Below the pieces are notes generated by a model. That model had not been told where the DNA came from and searched no databases. It saw only the letters and a list, made by a program, of their open reading frames with translations. A DNA stretch of 64,000 nt from Streptomyces sp. NBC_01591 (GTDB taxonomy: Bacteria; Actinomycetota; Actinomycetes; Streptomycetales; Streptomycetaceae): assembly GCF_035918155.1 (NCBI RefSeq), contig NZ_CP109327.1, forward strand, positions 2,666,001 to 2,730,000. Direction: 5' to 3'. The translations under genes and the position numbers were made by a program. The number at the start of each line of letters is the position of its first letter. Position 1 is the first letter of the stretch. Shown piece after piece: positions 59,969 through 64,000 of the stretch.

Positions 59969-61738
59969 TCAGCGACGTAGTGGGCGGCTGGGCGGATCGG
60001 ACACGGCAGGGCGTGCAGCCGCTGCGGGGGCGTTCCGTTCGCTGGTGCGGTTGGTCGAGGTCTTGGCCGGGCGGGTGCCGGCCTGCGGGCGACGGGGAGC
60101 TGCGCCCGGGTGGGCGGGGAGTTGGGCGAGGCGGCGCAGGCGCCAGACCAGGACGTCGTTGACGTCTTCGGCGGTGTCGAGTTCGCGCAGGTTGATGGCC
60201 TGTCGTAGGAGGGTTTCGGGGTCGTGGCCCTCCTGTTCGGCCTGGGCGAGGGTGGCGATCAGTGCGTCGGTCTTCGTCGGCGTGCCGTTCGCTCGTACGC
60301 CGTGCTCTGGCAGAACGGCGCTGAGGGTGGCCTCGTGCGCCCGGCGTTGGGCTTCGGGGAGGGCGAGGCCTTGGTCGTGAAGTTTTCGCATGGGTGTGAC
60401 GGCGGCTTGGCGGTAGGCGGTGCGGAGGTGCTCGGCGGCTTGTCGGGAGGCGTGGGCCTGCTGGGCGTGGCCGCGGGCGGAGTGCCAGCGGGCGGCGGCG
60501 AGGGTGACCAGGACCAGGGTGGAGACGAGCATGGCGGTGGTGCCGCCGTCCTCGCCGCGTCCGAGGGCGCCGCCGGCCTGGATGATTCCTCGGGCGGCCG
60601 AGTGGAGCGCTCGGGATTCTGCGTGTTCTGCTCGGACGTGGCTGCGGGTCGCCCTCTCGAAGGAGCGTGCGGCAGCAGCCAGTTCGGTACGGGTGGCGGC
60701 CGGGGAGGTCTGGGCGAGGGCGTCCAGGAGTTCTCCGGCGCCGACGAGCTGGGCTGCGGCTTCGCCGTCGTCGTGGTCCAGGAGGACGACGGCACGTTCG
60801 GCGATGCCGGTGGCGCTGCGTCGTGCTCGGGCGGGCGGCGACCAGTTCGCTGTGCTGACGGCTTCTGGCTGCGTGGCACGTTCGGCGGGGCTGTCGGTCA
60901 GCCGGAGGCGGATCTTCGGGAGGGAGAGGTCGGGGGCCAGTTTGGAGCCGGGGTACCAGACCGGTTCGCCGTGGCGGTTGCGGTCGCCGGGCAGGGCTAC
61001 GTTGTAGCCGAGCGCGTCACCGGACGGGGCGTGGCGCACCTTCACGCGCAGGCCCGCCTCGTGGAGTCGGGTGAAGAACTCCGCTTCGGTGGCGGCGCCC
61101 GCGATGGCCTGGCGGACGGCTTCGCGGAGCGTCTCGCGGGAGGTCTCGGGGCGGCCGGTCCGTTCGGCCTTGAACTTCTCTGCGCTGGTGGGGTTCTTCG
61201 CTGCGGTGCCGTCGCCTGCGTTCAGGCGGCGCAGGCTCATCTCCTTCTCGATGCGGCGGCATTCGGCCTGGGCCTTGTTGAAGTCGTAGTTCAGGCGGGG
61301 ATTGCGCAGGTCGCCTCGGACCAGGGTGGCGACGATGTGGATGTGGTCTTCCGCGTGGCGGACTGCGATCCACCGACAGCTGTCGGGATCACCTTCCGGG
61401 GCAATGTTGGTGGCGTGGAGGATGCGCTGGGCGACGGCGTTCCACTCCTCGTCGGAGAGTCGCCGGTCACCGGGGGCGGTGCGGACCGAGCAGTGCCAGA
61501 CGTGCTTGGCGGGCGCGCGGTCGCCTGCCTGCTTGACCCGGAGGTCGAGGGCGGCGGTGAGCCGGGCGAGGGTGACCTTCGGGTCGGGGTCGGGGCTGGG
61601 GTCGCGGCCGGGGTCGGGGGCGAAGCCGTCCCAGGAGCCGACGAGGTGGGCGTCGGTGTGCTCCTCGCGCCTGCCGGGGCCGTACAGGTAGACGAGCAGG
61701 CCGTGGGTGCGGGAACCGCGTCCGATGTCGGGAACCAT
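59969..61738 (-). CDS. Relaxase (MOB type, VirD2/MobA-like)
   Basis: A 589-residue conjugative relaxase that nicks oriT and pilots the strand. The metal-binding triad is His128, His132 and His134 in RHAEDHIHIV. The conserved helical middle (NKAQAECRRIEKEM) follows. Near residue 400 a hydrophobic stretch (TTAMLVSTLVLVTLAAARW) is present. The C-terminus is disordered with AAAARPAVSDPPSRPLRR, like the tails of many ICE proteins. ATG at 61738 overlaps the MobC stop (TGATG). The catalytic Tyr is not certain, perhaps Tyr17 or Tyr19 near the N-terminus. Confidence 0.88.
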   Translation of the reverse strand: MVPDIGRGSRTHGLLVYLYGPGRREEHTDAHLVGSWDGFAPDPGRDPSPDPDPKVTLARLTAALDLRVKQAGDRAPAKHVWHCSVRTAPGDRRLSDEEWNAVAQRILHATNIAPEGDPDSCRWIAVRHAEDHIHIVATLVRGDLRNPRLNYDFNKAQAECRRIEKEMSLRRLNAGDGTAAKNPTSAEKFKAERTGRPETSRETLREAVRQAIAGAATEAEFFTRLHEAGLRVKVRHAPSGDALGYNVALPGDRNRHGEPVWYPGSKLAPDLSLPKIRLRLTDSPAERATQPEAVSTANWSPPARARRSATGIAERAVVLLDHDDGEAAAQLVGAGELLDALAQTSPAATRTELAAAARSFERATRSHVRAEHAESRALHSAARGIIQAGGALGRGEDGGTTAMLVSTLVLVTLAAARWHSARGHAQQAHASRQAAEHLRTAYRQAAVTPMRKLHDQGLALPEAQRRAHEATLSAVLPEHGVRANGTPTKTDALIATLAQAEQEGHDPETLLRQAINLRELDTAEDVNDVLVWRLRRLAQLPAHPGAAPRRPQAGTRPAKTSTNRTSERNAPAAAARPAVSDPPSRPLRR

Positions 61739-62403
61739 CACAGCCGCCTGGTCACCAGGTCGTTCGCCGCGTCGTCGACGCGGGCGAGAAGTTGGGTGAG
61801 CGTGCCCAGCGCGTGTTCGAGTTCGCCGGCGCGCGGGTGGCCGCCGCTGTTGAGGACGAAGGCGATCTGGTTGATGTTGTTACCGATGCGGGCCAGCGCG
61901 GTGCGTAGAGCGGCGAGTTCGTCGATGGCCGTGTCGAGTCGTTCGTTGGTGTGCATGACGGCGCGCCCGCGGGCGGCGGTCAGGCCGGCGGTGGCGAGGA
62001 AGCGGGCGACGGTGACGCCGCGCTGCGCGGCGGCGGCAATGATCTCGGCTTTCTCGGCGTCGGACAGGCGGGTGGTCGTCTTGCGGGTGCGCTCGCTCGG
62101 ATTACGGGTGCGGCGGCGCGGTGTGCGGTCGGGGAAGGCGGGCGTGCTCGGGCTCGGCTGCTCGCGCTGCTCGGCGCGGTTTGCTTCTCCCCCGGTGACC
62201 GGCGCCCCCTGGTGCCGGTTGCCCGGCTGGTCCCCGTGCGCCCTCGCTCGGGGACCAGCCGGGCTTCCCCCGCCCTCCTGGGCGGGGGCAAGTGCGTGCG
62301 ACGGGCCGTAGGACCGTCGTACGCGATAGCTTGCTCCGCCAGGAGCCGTCGTGGGGTCACGCTCTGGTCCGGGCGTGGTGACCGTCGGGTCGTTGGCGGT
62401 CAC
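61738..62403 (-). CDS. mobC: MobC-like mobilisation protein
   Basis: A 221-residue relaxosome accessory protein. The basic, disordered N-terminal 100 residues are followed by a ribbon-helix-helix-like region (KTTTRLSDAEKAEIIAAAAQRGVTVARFLATAGL) and the MobC signature IGNNINQIAFVLNSGG. GTGA overlap with the upstream gene and TGATG with the relaxase give one operon. It binds oriT to help nicking. Confidence 0.88.
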   Translation of the reverse strand: MTANDPTVTTPGPERDPTTAPGGASYRVRRSYGPSHALAPAQEGGGSPAGPRARAHGDQPGNRHQGAPVTGGEANRAEQREQPSPSTPAFPDRTPRRRTRNPSERTRKTTTRLSDAEKAEIIAAAAQRGVTVARFLATAGLTAARGRAVMHTNERLDTAIDELAALRTALARIGNNINQIAFVLNSGGHPRAGELEHALGTLTQLLARVDDAANDLVTRRL

Positions 62404-62624
62404 CGGCTAGCCTCCGGGTTCTGTTGCCGGATTTCGCGGACGAGTTCCTCGATCCAGTCCATGGCCAGGACCGGATGGTGCAGGGTCCAGGGGCGAGTAT
62501 GCGGGGTTCGTTGCACGGTCCAGGTGTTGCCGGGGCCGGATTGGGCGCGATGGAGGTGGCCGTGCTGGTGCAGGACGGTCAGCCAGGAATCGACCTCGAC
62601 AGGTGTGGCCGGGTGGGTGCGCAT
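62400..62624 (-). CDS. Small hypothetical protein, 74 aa
   Basis: GGAG lies eight bases before ATG 62624. The protein has VEVDSWLTVLHQHGHLHRAQ and WIEELVREIRQQN, a small helical fold with His residues. It is coupled to mobC by GTGA. Unknown function. Confidence 0.65.
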   Translation of the reverse strand: MRTHPATPVEVDSWLTVLHQHGHLHRAQSGPGNTWTVQRTPHTRPWTLHHPVLAMDWIEELVREIRQQNPEASR

Positions 62625-62677
62625 GAGGTGCTCTCCGCTCCGCTTCGGGAGTCTGTGAAGGTGCGTGTCCGGGGCGG

Positions 62678-63250
62678 GTGACCGGCCAAGGTGTCCGGCT
62701 CGGTCACCCGCTTCGGGCTGTCCGGTCAGTTCCGGGCGGAGGTGACCGGCTGTCCGTGCTGCTTGCGGAGCTGGGCCATCAGGGCGGTCAGCGTGTCGTT
62801 GGACAGGGGGATCTGCTGGCCTCGGATCGCCTGGGCGACCACCTTGCGGGTCAGCTTGTCCTCGGCCCTGACCGCTGACCGGGCGATCTTCAGCAGCTCC
62901 TCGGTGTCCGGGTCGGACTGCCGGTCGCTGGGTGTCCTGGTGTCCCGGCCGGTGACCGGCGGCGGAGTGTCCGACTGTCCGGGCAGGTCAGCGGTCTGGG
63001 GCGGCTGCTCGTAGTGACCGGTGACCGGATTACTGCTGTCCGCCGGAGCGCTGTCCCCGGTCAGTGACCGAGGACTCGGGGGCTGCTTGTCCAGGAACAG
63101 TCGCGGCCGGTCGGTCAGGGCGGTGACCGGCTGCCCGGCGCAGACCTGACCGGCCTGCGGCTGCTGCTGACCGATCCGGTCAGTCCGGGTGACCGCGATG
63201 TCCTCGAACTGGTCAGCCTCACCGACGTGATTGGCCTGACCGAGGCCCTC
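62678..63250. repeat. Dense TGACCGG/CGGTCA repeats
   Basis: About a dozen TGACCG or CGGTCA words, many in the form GTGACCGG or CCGGTCAC, plus several TGTCCGG, occur from the 5' side of DUF2637's stop into its coding region. They code for a low-complexity Pro/Thr/Ser/Gln segment but could also be protein-binding iterons. Confidence 0.5.
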
Positions 63251-63703
63251 ACGGTCACTGTCCTTGGCCGGGCCCCGGGCGATGAGGATGTAGAGGTGGA
63301 CCGCTCCGGCCAGCGCGAGCGGAGCGATGGTGGACAGCACCGCGACCACCATGTCTCCAAGCCGGAGTCCGGTGTCGGCGGCCGCATCCTCATTGAGCCG
63401 GACCGCGTGGAGAGCGTTGGCCCAGATGCTGGCAGCGGTGGCCGTGCCGAAGAGGGTCCAGACGTAAAGCCGGGCGCGCAGGGGCGCGTCGCGGAGGACC
63501 AGGAGTGCCCGGATGCCGTAGGCGATGAACCCGTCGATCACCAGGGGGAAGAGGTAGGTAAGGAAACCGCGGACGTGGACGGCGACGGCCATCTGCTGGA
63601 GTGCGTCGTACGACAGCGCGCATCCCGCGCCGCCCAGGGCGATGACGACCGCACGGTCCCAGCCGGTTATGTGTGCCGCCTTCGGCATGCTCGCGGTACT
63701 CAC
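62726..63703 (-). CDS. DUF2637 membrane protein with repetitive C-terminus
   Basis: A 325-residue protein. The N-terminal 145 residues have four hydrophobic helices of DUF2637 (IALGGAGCALSYDALQQMAV, YLFPLVIDGFIAYGI, LYVWTLFGTATAASIWANAL, LAGAVHLYILIA), a family linked to plasmid and ICE transfer in Streptomyces. A long Pro/Gln/Thr-rich region and a short HTH-like end (TRKVVAQAIRGQQIPLSNDTLTALMAQLRKQHG) follow. GTG overlaps the stop of the upstream gene. Confidence 0.8.
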   Translation of the reverse strand: MSTASMPKAAHITGWDRAVVIALGGAGCALSYDALQQMAVAVHVRGFLTYLFPLVIDGFIAYGIRALLVLRDAPLRARLYVWTLFGTATAASIWANALHAVRLNEDAAADTGLRLGDMVVAVLSTIAPLALAGAVHLYILIARGPAKDSDREGLGQANHVGEADQFEDIAVTRTDRIGQQQPQAGQVCAGQPVTALTDRPRLFLDKQPPSPRSLTGDSAPADSSNPVTGHYEQPPQTADLPGQSDTPPPVTGRDTRTPSDRQSDPDTEELLKIARSAVRAEDKLTRKVVAQAIRGQQIPLSNDTLTALMAQLRKQHGQPVTSARN

Positions 63704-64000
63704 GCCGCCGTCCCGAAGTCGTCGCAGCCCAGGCGCCCACCGCCGGTTTCTGAAGGCGCGGTGGTGTTCGTGGCCGGCTCCAGGTCACGGTGCACGAGGG
63801 CGCGGCGGGTCTCGCGGTACAACTTCTGGGCATGCTCCTCGGAGATCTTCAGAAGCCAGGCCAGACGCTGCTCGGTCGCCCCGTGGCGGTAGGCGGCGTA
63901 GACGACCGCGCGGCGCTCGGCCTTGGTGAGGTGGACGTCGCGCCCCGCGATCGTGTCGTTGACACGGCTGTAGTCGAGGCGGTGGGCGATCTTCTCGTGC
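63700..64000 (-). CDS. Partial HTH-like gene running off the window
   Basis: The minus-strand frame from the window edge reads HEKIAHRLDYSRVNDTIAGRDVHLTKAER... to TGA 63700-63702, with an HTH-like block (ATEQRLAWLLKISEEHAQKLYRETRRAL). The stop overlaps the DUF2637 GTG. The N-terminus is outside the window. Likely a transcriptional or sigma-type regulator of the mobilisation operon. Confidence 0.65.
   Translation of the reverse strand, partial: HEKIAHRLDYSRVNDTIAGRDVHLTKAERRAVVYAAYRHGATEQRLAWLLKISEEHAQKLYRETRRALVHRDLEPATNTTAPSETGGGRLGCDDFGTAA

Larger units (their letters stand above)
12591..64000. mobile_element. T4SS-type integrative conjugative element (left part, right end outside window)
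   Basis: Bounded at the left by the rnpB-like att site and an integrase/excisionase pair. It carries a restriction cassette, a full T4SS gene set (28,234-41,852), a DnaB-N protein, DUF317/DUF4913 accessory genes, a polymorphic toxin locus, and relaxase, MobC and DUF2637 genes. The relaxase plus VirB4/VirD4/VirB6-like proteins imply ssDNA transfer, unlike TraB-based actinomycete elements. The last gene is cut by the window edge. Confidence 0.85.

Noticed and set aside
1-64000. CRISPR arrays, rRNA and tRNA genes, complete insertion sequences
   Set aside because: None seen on either strand by reading; no regular repeat-spacer series and no transposase gene could be supported.

Overview
The window is high-GC actinobacterial DNA and the gene content points to a Streptomyces: strong third-position GC bias, many GTG and some TTG starts, dense 4-nt start/stop overlaps, and typical families (Tat-exported PL8 lyase, TipAS-type MerR regulator, DUF317, DUF2637, DUF4913 and SCO6880-like proteins). 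Genus is inferred from composition and families only.

Region 1, about 1-12,590, is ordinary chromosome: an exported polysaccharide lyase, a MerR and a TetR regulator, a SAM methyltransferase, an MFS exporter, a quinone-type oxidoreductase, small membrane proteins, an ArsR/SulP/anti-sigma-like operon, a YjdM (PhnA) protein and a second ArsR paralogue. Several intergenic operators and terminators are visible.

Region 2, from about 12,591 to the right edge and beyond, is a large integrative conjugative element (ICE). Its left end abuts a short sequence that looks like the 3' end of the RNase P RNA gene (rnpB), followed by a tyrosine integrase and an excisionase-like HTH protein. The full rnpB gene and the right end should lie past 64,000.

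The first ICE cargo block (14,984-22,191) is a minus-strand restriction cassette. It holds a C5-cytosine methyltransferase, a long Vsr-type nuclease, a GHKL (Hsp90/MutL/MORC-like) ATPase, an SF2 helicase fused to an Mrr-like nuclease, and an unrecognised 218-residue protein, with an AbrB-like gene embedded on the other strand. Then come an HTH protein with fourteen WD40 blades (two propellers), a PD-(D/E)XK nuclease-like protein and an orphan DNA methyltransferase.

From 28,151 to about 43,250 lies a plus-strand conjugation operon of type IV secretion (T4SS) kind: VirB1/NlpC hydrolase, VirB2-like DUF6112, VirB8-like, VirB6-like, SCO6880-like, VirB4-like, VirD4-like (frameshifted) and accessory proteins. 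Small ICE proteins of mostly unknown function continue to about 52,260. The relaxase, MobC and DUF2637 genes are at 59,969-63,703 on the minus strand. This ssDNA-type machinery differs from the FtsK-like TraB system usual for Streptomyces elements.

Between these, 52,693-59,066 carries a polymorphic toxin locus: an SseB-like protein, an ESX-type small protein, a 1595-residue Rhs/YD-repeat toxin with T7SS-type N-terminus and REase-fold C-terminus, and an overlapping immunity gene, flanked by two damaged copies of the same zinc-ribbon gene.

The most unusual signal is a shared C-terminal tail (a short R-V-x-A-A-L-x-R-S-like motif, then an Ala/Pro/Ser-rich segment ending in Arg) on about eleven otherwise unrelated ICE proteins. 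The relaxase has a similar tail. I propose it as a candidate T4SS export signal. Three copies of a 60-nt intergenic element and several frameshifts in the ICE are also notable.
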